Source of the DNA: a virus
Strand: one strand, 5' to 3'
Virus record (IMG/VR): IMGVR_UViG_3300012012_000195
Location: 1 to 30,263 of that record
DNA length: 30,263 bases
This document shows, one piece after another, positions 22,974 through 30,208 of the stretch. The notes beneath the pieces are model-generated. The model ran no database searches. It saw only the letters and a list, made by a program, of their open reading frames with translations, and was not told the DNA's origin. Within the stretch, counting starts at the first letter, position 1. The number at the start of each line of letters is the position of its first letter. Position numbers and translations under genes: made by a program.

Positions 22974-24299
22974 TCATTTTAAATAGCTAAATATATGTGC
23001 AATTACATCTACTGTCCAACCATTGCCTAGCATCTTATACCTTTGAGAATCGCTTACATGGTTTGTGTAATTATCTTTTACTGTTTGTAGGCGTTCACAT
23101 TCTAAAGGAGTTAGGCGGCGGATGCGTGAATTATTATTATTGTAAATCCCAATACCTTTAGTTTTTCCACCACATTGAGATAATAATGCTCTGTGTTTTT
23201 TTGATTTATCACTATTTGTAGGTATTGTTTGACTAAAATTCCAATCTGATATTTGAACTAAATTATCATTTGTGTGAGATGTAAGCAAAGCACCTATCTT
23301 GCCATCTGTTCTCTCTACTAATTCTTTTGCTCTTTTTGGATTAGTTCCTGTTTCCTTGCGTATTTGTTTGGCTGCATCTGTTCTTACTTCTGTTAAAGCT
23401 ACAATTTGGATTAAATCCATATCTGAATGATTGCCATGCCCATGACCTCCAACGCTCAATGAAGATGCTTTATCTTGATTATTTTTAACATTGCCTTGCC
23501 TATCTATTTTTATGTAATCTTGAGTTATAGGCATTTTACCCATTGAAGCCGTTAAACAAGCGCCTTTTTTTTCTCCATCTGTTGGTTTAAAATCAAATTT
23601 AAAATTTGAGTAACTTGATTTATTATTAAAATGATTTAACAATTTTTCACTCAAAAAATACTTATCATCAACCTCATTCTCCAAAACATCCTTTAAAAAA
23701 ATGCCTTTATCCTTTGGCTTTTGTATAATAGAAACTAAGTCACCAAACAATCCACCCGGTTGCATACCAATGTTAGTCCAATAAATCCTTTTACGATTCT
23801 GGGCAGATACTAAAGCTGAGTTAATATGAATACCATTCACTCCTATTGCTTTGCTCAATACCTTTTCCCATTTCTCGCCCATCTCTACATTTTCCAATAA
23901 AAAGTATTTAGGCTTACATTCGTTAAGTAATCTCATGAACTCCCAAAATAGATAAGACTGCCCCTCAAACTCATAGCCATCTGCTTTTAATTCCAGATAG
24001 TGTTCTAAGGTTAAAATCTCTGTTTCGCATTTAGTTGACATTCCTTTACGTTTACCTGCAAAACTAAATGACTGGCATGGAGAACCACCTATTAATAAAT
24101 CAATCTTAGGCAGATCAAAGCCATTTACATTTACTACGCTACCTAATTGCTTAGTATCTGGATAATTAGCCATTGTAACCTGCATGGCATATTTGTCAAT
24201 CTCAGATGCAAAGTAGTTATCTACTGTTATTCCTGCGCGTTCTAAAGCTTGTTGACCGCATGACATCCCATCAAATAGGCTTAATATGTTTAGTTTCAT
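22974..24299 (-). CDS. DNA (cytosine-5) methyltransferase
   Basis: At 441 aa it has the motifs in order: SAM site LSLFDGMSCGQQALE (6-20), catalytic GGSPCQSFSF (71-80; C75), LLENVEM (134-140), QNRKRIYW, a variable target-recognition region in the middle (about 200-380), and the C-terminal RRLTPLECERLQTV with KMLGNGWTV. All appear intact. It methylates cytosine at a site set by the variable region, protecting phage DNA from host restriction. No partner endonuclease is present. Parts are very AT-rich (a sampled 60 bases near 23581 is 17% GC), suggesting recent acquisition. It lies between the candidate origin and the packaging genes. Confidence 0.93.
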   Translation of the reverse strand: MKLNILSLFDGMSCGQQALERAGITVDNYFASEIDKYAMQVTMANYPDTKQLGSVVNVNGFDLPKIDLLIGGSPCQSFSFAGKRKGMSTKCETEILTLEHYLELKADGYEFEGQSYLFWEFMRLLNECKPKYFLLENVEMGEKWEKVLSKAIGVNGIHINSALVSAQNRKRIYWTNIGMQPGGLFGDLVSIIQKPKDKGIFLKDVLENEVDDKYFLSEKLLNHFNNKSSYSNFKFDFKPTDGEKKGACLTASMGKMPITQDYIKIDRQGNVKNNQDKASSLSVGGHGHGNHSDMDLIQIVALTEVRTDAAKQIRKETGTNPKRAKELVERTDGKIGALLTSHTNDNLVQISDWNFSQTIPTNSDKSKKHRALLSQCGGKTKGIGIYNNNNSRIRRLTPLECERLQTVKDNYTNHVSDSQRYKMLGNGWTVDVIAHIFSYLK

Positions 24300-24427
24300 C
24301 TCTAATTACTGGTTTCTATTTAACATAATGTAAGGATTTTACCCCTTTTTTACTTATTTTTTGGTCCTAACCTTACTACTTTTAGCAAAAGGTAGTAGGG
24401 TTGAATTTTTAAAAAGTGCCTTTAAAC

Positions 24428-24440
24428 GTATTTAAACGCA
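24428..24440 (+). repeat. 13-bp direct repeat GTATTTAAACGCA, copy 1
   Basis: The 13 bases recur exactly at 24579-24591. Both copies are followed within a few bases by a TAGTAAGG element, so the repeated unit may be a composite site of about 25 bases. A related CTTTAAACG sits just before this copy. Confidence 0.75.
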
Positions 24441-24442
24441 AT

Positions 24443-24462
24443 AGGTAGTAAGGTAGTAACTA
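24443..24462 (+). repeat. Inverted repeat, left arm (20 bp)
   Basis: These 20 bases (core GGTAGTAAGGTAGTAACTA) are the exact reverse complement of 24537-24556. The 74-base spacer is AT-rich. The arms consist of the CCTTACTA-type repeat, so the whole could extrude as a cruciform or bind a protein symmetrically. Confidence 0.85.
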
Positions 24463-24536
24463 GAAATATGTTTTTCCTATAGTACCTAAATATATATGTA
24501 GTGTATATAATATCACTTCATATATTTATATAAATA

Positions 24537-24556
24537 TAGTTACTACCTTACTACCT
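24537..24556 (-). repeat. Inverted repeat, right arm (20 bp)
   Basis: Reverse complement of 24443-24462. The arm runs on into a further CCTTACTA unit up to 24562, and its 19-base part TACCTTACTACCTTACTAC (24544-24562) is directly repeated at 24620-24638. Confidence 0.85.
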
Positions 24557-24578
24557 TACTACTTTTATGACTTTAAGT

Positions 24579-24591
24579 GTATTTAAACGCA
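24579..24591 (+). repeat. 13-bp direct repeat GTATTTAAACGCA, copy 2
   Basis: Second exact copy of the motif at 24428-24440, followed by GATAGTAAGG. It lies between the inverted repeat and the CCTTACTA array at the end of the primase-helicase gene. Confidence 0.75.
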
Positions 24592-24639
24592 GATAGTAAG
24601 GTTGTTAGTGAAAAACCTATACCTTACTACCTTACTACC

Positions 24640-26640
24640 TTAAAAAACATCGTTCTGATAGCTATTATTCTGCACCTGGTTAGTGTTTATGGTACTTACC
24701 TCCCAGACATAAACCGGGATATTATTTACCTTTTTCATACGCCTATTAAAGCCAATAGACTTCATACGTAGACCTATCATGACAGGCGATAGCGTAATCT
24801 GTGACCTAACTTTAATGTAGCTTAGAATCTCAGTAGATGAAAAAAACTCAGATTGATTAGCATTTATAGGAATCTCAAAATACTTTAAAATCATGTCCTC
24901 CTCCTGAGATACTGCCTTAAATTCATCCGTAGAATCATTTAATATCTGTATGTCATCGCCTGATAAATTATGGTTATAACCAGAGTTATAGAGATGATAC
25001 ATTTCCATAAATAAAGCCTTTTTATCTATTGAGTTGTAAAGCTCATGATTTATACTAAGCACCTTGACTGGCAGTATGCGTCTATTGCCCGTAGGATCGC
25101 TTAAAAGTCCCTCTATGTTAGTAGTACCGCAAAGCATAGCTAATCGGTTTAAATCAACGGAAACAACACCATACGGCTCACGTATTGAGAATGTCTGGCT
25201 AGATGTCAAGCGATTAAGCATTTTAGCTTCTGCTTTAGACTTACCGCCCATTTCATCATCCATTATGATCAGCTTCTTAGTCATTAAAATATCAGAATCT
25301 TTGCCTTGATCTAGCTTATCTTCTGCATAATAAGATTTTAATTCAGTAGGTAGTAAACGCCTAAACCATTCGGTTTTACCTGTATTCTGACCTCCGACTA
25401 ATACCAGAACCAGAGGCGAATGTTTGCCATTTATTGACGCCATTAAGGATGTTAGCCATTTCTTAATAAACAGATCATGATTTTGCGTATCGGTTGTTAT
25501 TGTACTAATCAGTTTATCAATATTACCAGTGCCTTTAATTTTGATATTTGTAAGCAGAAAAACATGAAAAGGATTATATGTTTTAGTAAAATCTGAGAAT
25601 ATTACGCTTTTTACAAGTTCTTTGTTTGCTTTGTCTATAAAGGTTTTGCAGTTTATAAAGATTGAGTTTAGATCAATATCGGTTATAGGCTTAAAATCAA
25701 TTTCAATATTACGGCTTATTTCATTGCGTTTCATATTGTAATTTTTGCTAATAAATAGCTTTAGCCTATTTATAATGTTTTTTTCGTCTATGGCTTCAAC
25801 CTTTATATTTTCTTTTTTAGCCAGATTATATATAAAATCAATCGGTACTGTAGGATCTTTTTTAGTACGCAATAAATGAGAATACTTCTGGTCTGTTTTA
25901 TTCTGGTTATACTCAGGATTTAAAGAACTCAAAGCATGAAAATAAGACCTACCATTTTCGCCAAACTTACCGGCTAAAGCAAATCCAATATTTATCCAGT
26001 CGCCATAATCAGAGGTTACATCTACTTTTTGATCTATAATATTTTTAATAACATTAGTAAATTCTGATTCTACAAAAACATAGCTTGTAGGTTCTTTTTT
26101 ATCTTTTGCATAGGCTTTTACTTGCACTTCTATTGCATCCTTGTTTATATATAAATCAGGATCATAACTGACAAACCTTGCCCGGCTTACATCTTTGCAT
26201 TTTTCGTCTACTTCTATTATGTTGTACTTTGTGTACAGATATTTGCTCAGATAGTTAAAACTCTCTAAATGTAGTTTGGGATTGACTTTGGCTATTGCAC
26301 AAAGACCAGAACCACCGCATGATACAAAGGTTGCATAGAAATTATTATCGCAGCATATCTGTTCGCGCACAAGATTTATGTCTTTTAAGCCATCAATATC
26401 AATAGCTATAAAACCAGAATGCTGAGTCAATAGGCTAGAGTTACGCTCTTTAAATAATCCAGAAATAGTTACATAAGGCAATGCTTTTTTACTCTCTGGC
26501 GTCTTTTCGTTTCGATATTTTAAAACCTGATCTTGCCAAAAACCATCTTTGATCTTTTCTAAAAAGTCAGAGAATGTCAAACTCATACCTTTTTTAGTAT
26601 GTGCTATATTGTTAAAATACGATATGTTTGGATCTGTCAT
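24640..26640 (-). CDS. Primase-helicase (VirE/BT4734-like N-terminus, PriCT, VapE-like ATPase)
   Basis: At 666 aa this likely primes and unwinds phage DNA. Domains in order: a BT4734/VirE-type prim-pol-like N-terminus with FIAIDIDGL (77-85; D81, D83) and VSCGGSGLC (106-114); a PriCT-like helical region (209-258; DYGDWINIGFALAG); a D5/VapE-type superfamily 3 ATPase with Walker A GGQNTGKT (416-423), Walker B KLIIMDDE (456-463) and a probable arginine finger in DPTGNRRILP (515-524); then a winged-helix-like end. The first codon overlaps the upstream gene as ATGA (26637-26640). Its 3' end merges with the repeat region, a natural place for an origin it could act on. Confidence 0.88.
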   Translation of the reverse strand: MTDPNISYFNNIAHTKKGMSLTFSDFLEKIKDGFWQDQVLKYRNEKTPESKKALPYVTISGLFKERNSSLLTQHSGFIAIDIDGLKDINLVREQICCDNNFYATFVSCGGSGLCAIAKVNPKLHLESFNYLSKYLYTKYNIIEVDEKCKDVSRARFVSYDPDLYINKDAIEVQVKAYAKDKKEPTSYVFVESEFTNVIKNIIDQKVDVTSDYGDWINIGFALAGKFGENGRSYFHALSSLNPEYNQNKTDQKYSHLLRTKKDPTVPIDFIYNLAKKENIKVEAIDEKNIINRLKLFISKNYNMKRNEISRNIEIDFKPITDIDLNSIFINCKTFIDKANKELVKSVIFSDFTKTYNPFHVFLLTNIKIKGTGNIDKLISTITTDTQNHDLFIKKWLTSLMASINGKHSPLVLVLVGGQNTGKTEWFRRLLPTELKSYYAEDKLDQGKDSDILMTKKLIIMDDEMGGKSKAEAKMLNRLTSSQTFSIREPYGVVSVDLNRLAMLCGTTNIEGLLSDPTGNRRILPVKVLSINHELYNSIDKKALFMEMYHLYNSGYNHNLSGDDIQILNDSTDEFKAVSQEEDMILKYFEIPINANQSEFFSSTEILSYIKVRSQITLSPVMIGLRMKSIGFNRRMKKVNNIPVYVWEVSTINTNQVQNNSYQNDVF

Positions 26641-26912
26641 GATTTGCGTATATGAGCATCAATGGCAGTTTTTAACTTAGCATTTAAACCTGGTGCCTGA
26701 GATAGCCAGATAAGATAGTTTAATTCCTCATCTGATTGAAGTGTAGATAGCTCCCGGTCTTTGTACTTACCAAAATATAAAGTAATTGGTTTGCCCTGTG
26801 GTAAATGTTTAATGTAGCTTCCGCATCCATTACAGTAAGCGCTTTTGTGTGGTCCAGATTGTTGTTCGTTATAGTCGCCAACAAGTCCGCATTTTTGACA
26901 AGAAATGTCCAT
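26637..26912 (-). CDS. Zinc-ribbon and DUF3820-like small protein
   Basis: I chose ATG at 26912 (91 aa); the open frame extends to a TTG at 26999 but that part has no protein character. Two CxxC pairs (C5/C8 and C27/C30) form a zinc ribbon. The second half, LYFGKYKDRELSTL and LNYLIWLSQAP, matches the small domain seen in DUF3820 and at the end of exodeoxyribonuclease X. It may bind DNA and aid the primase-helicase, whose start overlaps its stop by ATGA. The 105 bases upstream (26913-27017) contain no gene; a TGTATTTG there is one mismatch from a -7 box. Confidence 0.65.
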   Translation of the reverse strand: MDISCQKCGLVGDYNEQQSGPHKSAYCNGCGSYIKHLPQGKPITLYFGKYKDRELSTLQSDEELNYLIWLSQAPGLNAKLKTAIDAHIRKS

Positions 26913-27017
26913 AATTTGAGAAAATCTGGAAGCATTAGGGATGCTACTCAGATATATAATTAATAATTTCCATGTGTATAAGTCCCTAATCAAATACAAT
27001 GGGATTAAATTCTAAGG

Positions 27018-27473
27018 CTAATATAATAAATAATTTTTAAATACTAATATTGCCTCATCCATTCCCTCTGCAAAAACAACTTGCCATGCATTTTTACGTA
27101 AAAATTCATGCATTTCATTTTGTTCTTGCACGTGCTTTGAATTAGATAGGCTACCATCTTTAAGATATAAGCCAGAGTTTTCGCGCTTCATTTCAATCAT
27201 AAGACCGCAAAATTCACCACGCTTTAGATAGATAGTAATATCTGGAAAACCTCTAAACGGATCTAAAATTAATTTAATATTCTGCATTGCAGGACTTAGC
27301 TTCCCGGCTGATTGAATGTCTGATCTAAAGCGCACCTCTGGGTATTGGATTTTAAGCCATTTACAGAATGCTAGTTGCTCCTGCCATTCGGTACGTAGAG
27401 TTGTTGGTTTTACCACTTTTGCAGTTTTACGGCTATGGTACATTTCCATAGGATCTCTTTTTATTTGTTCCAT
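27018..27473 (-). CDS. VRR-NUC domain nuclease
   Basis: The 151-aa protein is a compact VRR-NUC (PD-(D/E)xK) nuclease: E32 in WQEQLAFCKWL, RGFPDITIYL (G75-D78 with catalytic D78), and LMIEMKRENS (E94, K96), then VQEQNEMHEFLRKNAWQVVFAEG. Related phage proteins are thought to cut branched DNA or act in replication and packaging. It overlaps the next upstream ORF by 13 bases. No metal-site residues are missing. Confidence 0.83.
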   Translation of the reverse strand: MEQIKRDPMEMYHSRKTAKVVKPTTLRTEWQEQLAFCKWLKIQYPEVRFRSDIQSAGKLSPAMQNIKLILDPFRGFPDITIYLKRGEFCGLMIEMKRENSGLYLKDGSLSNSKHVQEQNEMHEFLRKNAWQVVFAEGMDEAILVFKNYLLY

Positions 27474-27655
27474 CTTTGCTCAATTTCTAACTTCTGATCT
27501 GGCGTACCCTCTAACCAAAACAACCGATCTCTGGCTTTTAAATAGTTTTCGATAATGTCTGATTTATACTTTTTAGGTTTGGCTTTATATTCCTGAACTT
27601 TGCCCAGTTCCTGAGCAAATCCACGCCCATCGGTTTTAATGTGTTTTTTAGCCAT
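27461..27655 (-). CDS. Small basic protein, unknown function (64 aa)
   Basis: The protein is lysine-rich (MAKKHIKTDGRG; YKAKPKKYKSD), with a helical second half (IENYLKARDRLFWLEG). It could bind nucleic acid but no motif is recognised. Its stop lies 13 bases inside the VRR-NUC gene. ATG at 27655 is preceded by an A/T-rich leader. Kept because length, charge pattern and operon spacing are sensible. Confidence 0.55.
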   Translation of the reverse strand: MAKKHIKTDGRGFAQELGKVQEYKAKPKKYKSDIIENYLKARDRLFWLEGTPDQKLEIEQRWNK

Positions 27656-27758
27656 AATAATTTTTTAAAGCATTGCATATATCTTCTATTTTATATTTAG
27701 CAAGTGACTTGCCTCTAATATAATTTAAAATTATCTTGTGGAATAAATGATTAAACAT
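27648..27758 (-). CDS. Possible 36-aa micro-ORF
   Basis: ATG at 27756-27758 to TAA at 27648-27650 gives MFNHLFHKIILNYIRG followed by KSLAKYKIEDICNALKNYYG. It fills the only gap between the HTH-like gene and the 64-aa gene, overlapping both by 8 bases. The second half could be a small helix-turn-helix-like fragment. It is short and AT-rich, so chance cannot be excluded. Confidence 0.4.
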   Translation of the reverse strand: MFNHLFHKIILNYIRGKSLAKYKIEDICNALKNYYG

Positions 27759-27951
27759 CGCTTTTTAATATTAAAACTATTGGATTTACAGGCTTTTGAT
27801 AAAACCAGTAGTATGTCATCCATCCGCAAATAGACGGATGCGGAATATTTAGCAATACGGATGCTTGTATTGGCGTTAAATTATGACCGCAGACCATTTC
27901 TAATGACAAAGCAATGCGCTTTTTATCTGGCACTTTTAGGTATTTTTTCAT
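27751..27951 (-). CDS. Small HTH-like protein (66 aa)
   Basis: The centre GHNLTPIQASVLLNIPHPSICGWM is recognised in two pieces (LTPIQASVLLNIP and HPSICGWM) as a helix-turn-helix, like MerR/transposase-type HTH units. With charged ends (MKKYLKVPDKKR) it may bind DNA. It overlaps the exonuclease stop as ATGA (27948-27951). It is the only protein in the genome that looks like a regulator, but specificity and partner are unknown. Confidence 0.58.
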   Translation of the reverse strand: MKKYLKVPDKKRIALSLEMVCGHNLTPIQASVLLNIPHPSICGWMTYYWFYQKPVNPIVLILKSDV

Positions 27952-28643
27952 TTAACAAGTGTAGCTATATACTCTCTGCATTCAATTACTCTAGCTTGTA
28001 GCTTTTCAATCACTTGCGGATCATAGTCAAACTCAAATGTTTTAATCCGGTCTGCTTCTGGTATCTCAATAAAATTGCCCTCGAATCCATCACAAAACTC
28101 CTCATAATATACCTTATACGCTTCTTTAGTATAAACCATGTTAAAAATCGTACTGTATATCTTTTTAGGCTCTGTAAGCCACTTTACTGCTTGACTAACT
28201 AGATCATAGTCTGCATCTATTAAAGTGTAGCACAGAGAGGCTTTGGTACATCCAGTCAAGTGCATATATACTTGTAACTGATTAAAGTAGTCAGAATTTG
28301 GTATCTCTGATTCAAACATTGGAAATGTATCTAAGGACCAGGAGCATTTATTATCATAAACCACTCCGTTATGTATTAGATCTGGAGTTCCGCAGAAATA
28401 GTCATCCTCAAAGTATTTATCATTCTTATAAACCATACCTAAGTCTAACTGCAAAGCCATAAGCGTAAACGCCTCCTCTTCTAGCCTGTTTCCTTTGTCA
28501 ATGTATTTAGATTTAATTTCTGTGCGCCTTTTGTATAGCTTTTCTTTTAGCCATTGCTTACAGTATGTTTTACCTGTTTCGCCTAGTCCTTTTATGCCTG
28601 ATATTTTACCGGCTGATGACGCTCTTATTTTAAAGATTTCCAT
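27948..28643 (-). CDS. YqaJ-like recombination exonuclease
   Basis: The 231-aa protein has FKIRASSAGKISG at the start, RLEEEAF (53-59), CGTPDLI (84-90; D88) and VYDNKCS (95-101; D97, K99). These are the PD-(D/E)xK nuclease residues of lambda-exonuclease/YqaJ-like enzymes. It should resect double-stranded DNA ends to give single strands for the annealing protein directly upstream (19-base overlap). The remainder, with FNQLQVYMHLTGC, matches the family. It is a standard pair with the SSAP. Confidence 0.82.
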   Translation of the reverse strand: MEIFKIRASSAGKISGIKGLGETGKTYCKQWLKEKLYKRRTEIKSKYIDKGNRLEEEAFTLMALQLDLGMVYKNDKYFEDDYFCGTPDLIHNGVVYDNKCSWSLDTFPMFESEIPNSDYFNQLQVYMHLTGCTKASLCYTLIDADYDLVSQAVKWLTEPKKIYSTIFNMVYTKEAYKVYYEEFCDGFEGNFIEIPEADRIKTFEFDYDPQVIEKLQARVIECREYIATLVK

Positions 28644-29287
28644 TTTGTATCAAATTGATTTTGTAAGTTTTCGGTTAAATGTGTTTTAAGAGTTTCCAGA
28701 GTTTCCCGGTCTTGTGCCTTTTCGATTAGCTTTTGCATCCGGTCCTCCTCTTTGTTTTGAGCAACTATGTGCAATTTATCATCAGAGGTAAATGCTAAAG
28801 TATCTTTGCGATTCAAGTCGCTTCCAAAGGTAGTACCAAAATGATCACAAGCATCCTTTATGGCTACTGTTTTAGCTAATGGGTAAGCCATTGACAAAGC
28901 GCCATTGTTAATGTTCGCTAAATCAGCCGCAGACTTACCAGAAGCGGTCTGTAATTGCGCAGCTCCTATGCCATCATGAAAATCCCAAAGACCGCTAATT
29001 GGATTAAGATAATGCACACGCACTACGACATAAACGCCGTTAAATGAGCTACCCTCACGCAAGATCTCTATTCTGTAATTCTTAAAAATGCGCTTTAGTA
29101 AATATTCTACTTTATCAATAGGCAGATACTTATAGCCTTTAATAAATGGATGTGTTTTAATCCAGGATGCAGGAGGTTGACCATTTAAGATAACCTGCAA
29201 AGCATCTGTTTTTACTAGTCCCTCGGGATCGCTATAAAGCTCCTGTAAGGTTGGTAATTTCTTTTGATGTAATTCTATATCGCTCAT
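28625..29287 (-). CDS. Single-strand annealing protein (Rad52/Sak-like)
   Basis: The 220-aa protein has an alpha/beta core (about 50-160) with SSFNGVYVVVRVHYLNPISG and, after DGIGAAQLQ, MAYPLAKTVAIKDACDHFG (133-151) followed by TTFGSDLNR, the pattern of phage Rad52-superfamily annealing proteins. The tail (about 170-220) is charged and helical. It should coat and anneal ssDNA, pairing with the exonuclease downstream to mediate recombination or concatemer formation. Family naming (Sak versus Erf) is uncertain. A TAACTTTA near-match lies just upstream. Confidence 0.75.
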   Translation of the reverse strand: MSDIELHQKKLPTLQELYSDPEGLVKTDALQVILNGQPPASWIKTHPFIKGYKYLPIDKVEYLLKRIFKNYRIEILREGSSFNGVYVVVRVHYLNPISGLWDFHDGIGAAQLQTASGKSAADLANINNGALSMAYPLAKTVAIKDACDHFGTTFGSDLNRKDTLAFTSDDKLHIVAQNKEEDRMQKLIEKAQDRETLETLKTHLTENLQNQFDTKWKSLK

Positions 29288-29310
29288 TCAGTTAAAGTTA
29301 TAATAATAAT

Positions 29311-29412
29311 TTATAAATACAAATAAAACATGATAAATAATTCAATAATAAATACCAATACTACTAATGATACGGCTGCCATAATCACCCAGAAGATACG
29401 ATTTTCAATCAT
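29311..29412 (-). CDS. Membrane micropeptide (33 aa)
   Basis: ATG at 29410-29412 overlaps the previous stop (29409-29411) as ATGA. The peptide starts MIENRIFW and is otherwise one long hydrophobic segment rich in Val, Ile, Leu and Phe, ending FYLYL. It is a likely single-pass inner-membrane peptide. The four-base overlap and clean helix support coding. Similar small phage peptides can modulate host membrane functions, but no role is assigned. Confidence 0.6.
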   Translation of the reverse strand: MIENRIFWVIMAAVSLVVLVFIIELFIMFYLYL

Positions 29413-29642
29413 CCTAATATCTCCTTTGCTAATCTCAATGCTGATTCCTGCCCATCTGAATAGCATACGCCACCAGATCTAATCTTATTAACGCCTTTGA
29501 TATTAAAGACCAGGTTATGAACATATACTGCCCATCTGTTATATAGCTGAGAATCCATTGCTAACTCTTTGTGCTTTGGCATTCCGCTTACCCACGTGAT
29601 TCTGAATCCGTCTGGATATACTGTTGATCTAACTGCTAACAT
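29409..29642 (-). CDS. Small protein, unknown function (77 aa)
   Basis: I prefer ATG at 29642 (MLAVRSTVYPDG); the frame opens 6 bases earlier at a TTG. The protein has a mixed alpha/beta look: FRITWVSG, YNRWAVYVHNLVF and a C-terminal helix (SALRLAKEIL). No motif was recognised. Its start lies 14 bases inside the previous gene and its stop overlaps the micropeptide as ATGA. Early-region unknown. Confidence 0.6.
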   Translation of the reverse strand: MLAVRSTVYPDGFRITWVSGMPKHKELAMDSQLYNRWAVYVHNLVFNIKGVNKIRSGGVCYSDGQESALRLAKEILG

Positions 29643-29850
29643 TGTCAAATAATTTTTCTAGTGAAGTTACTGAATAATCTTTTAAGTCTAAATGCAAAAA
29701 TAATTTAAGGATGCTTTGGTAGGTTAAATCTAAAAAATGATTATTACTTTCCAATTCTGCAATCAAATTTTTAATCGTAGCCGGGTATTTTTCTTGCTCA
29801 GCCTTTAACATCTCTAAATGCTCTGGGGCTAATCTTTCTAATAGGTTCAT
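29629..29850 (-). CDS. Small helical protein, unknown function (73 aa)
   Basis: Leu- and Glu-rich and probably all-helical (LLERLAPEHLEMLKAEQEKY; LTYQSILKLFLHLDL). Its ATG overlaps the upstream TGA (29847-29850). Likely a soluble helical bundle or dimer. No family recognised. Confidence 0.6.
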   Translation of the reverse strand: MNLLERLAPEHLEMLKAEQEKYPATIKNLIAELESNNHFLDLTYQSILKLFLHLDLKDYSVTSLEKLFDNVSS

Positions 29851-30104
29851 ATCTGATCAAATGCAAAGTGATAATCGTGGTTAAATTCTGATATTATGTA
29901 ATCTTCGCCTGAGCATGACTGCATGGTCTCATCTTCTGGATTGCCTGATTTAGCAGATGTCCAGGTTTTCATGCCCTCGTAATGATCTTCAATCAGATAC
30001 TTAGCATCCTCAGCTACTGTCTGACCATTCCAATAAATAGCATCCATGTCGGCATCATAATAGCAGTCAGGGTACTTTGTTTTAATTTCTTTTAGTGTTG
30101 TCAT
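29847..30104 (-). CDS. Small acidic protein, unknown function (85 aa)
   Basis: Acidic, with many Asp, Glu and Tyr (YPDCYYDADMDAIYWNGQ; EDHYEGMKTW; GEDYIISEFNHDYHF). DNA-mimic or host-modulating proteins often look like this, but there is no specific evidence. It overlaps the first micropeptide stop as ATGA (30101-30104). Early gene by position. Confidence 0.58.
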   Translation of the reverse strand: MTTLKEIKTKYPDCYYDADMDAIYWNGQTVAEDAKYLIEDHYEGMKTWTSAKSGNPEDETMQSCSGEDYIISEFNHDYHFAFDQI

Positions 30105-30190
30105 TTGATTTTTTCGCTTAAATAGTCACACAATCCGGCTACTGTTATCAGTATTGCCGACATAATAATAAAAAAAATGATAATTTCCAT
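30101..30190 (-). CDS. Membrane micropeptide, first ORF of the early operon (29 aa)
   Basis: ATG at 30188-30190 is preceded by an A-rich leader (AAAAAAAACAAATT) usual for Bacteroidota genes. The peptide MEIIIFFIIMSAILITVAG is one membrane helix with a short polar end (LCDYLSEKIK). Its TGA overlaps the next ATG as ATGA. It is the first coding sequence after the putative promoter at the circular junction. Function unknown. Confidence 0.6.
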   Translation of the reverse strand: MEIIIFFIIMSAILITVAGLCDYLSEKIK

Positions 30191-30208
30191 AATTTGTTTT
30201 TTTTGGTT

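Larger units (their letters stand above)
24300..24639. other. Non-coding repeat region, candidate replication origin
   Basis: No credible ORF occupies these 340 bases. They hold ACCTTAC heptamers, five on the plus strand (24370, 24545, 24553, 24621, 24629; the last two run toward the primase gene end) and two on the minus (24448, 24596). Neighbouring copies are 8 bases apart as tandem CCTTACTA units. A 13-base motif GTATTTAAACGCA occurs at 24428-24440 and 24579-24591. A very AT-rich core (about 24481-24538) lies between the arms of a 20-bp inverted repeat. Iterons plus AT-rich DNA next to a primase-helicase gene suggest an origin. A regulatory or transcription-stop element is the alternative. 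Confidence 0.6.

Noticed and set aside
24370-24642. CRISPR array
   Set aside because: Repeat units are 8 bases in tandem on both strands, without 20-40 base spacers or Cas genes.
26720-26935. 71-aa minus-strand ORF overlapping the zinc-ribbon gene in another frame
   Set aside because: The alternative frame carries two CxxC pairs and an FGKYKD domain; this frame has no recognisable protein pattern.
26913-26999. N-terminal extension of the zinc-ribbon gene from a TTG start
   Set aside because: The added 29 residues look like translated leader, and ATG at 26912 gives a protein that starts right at the first Cys pair.
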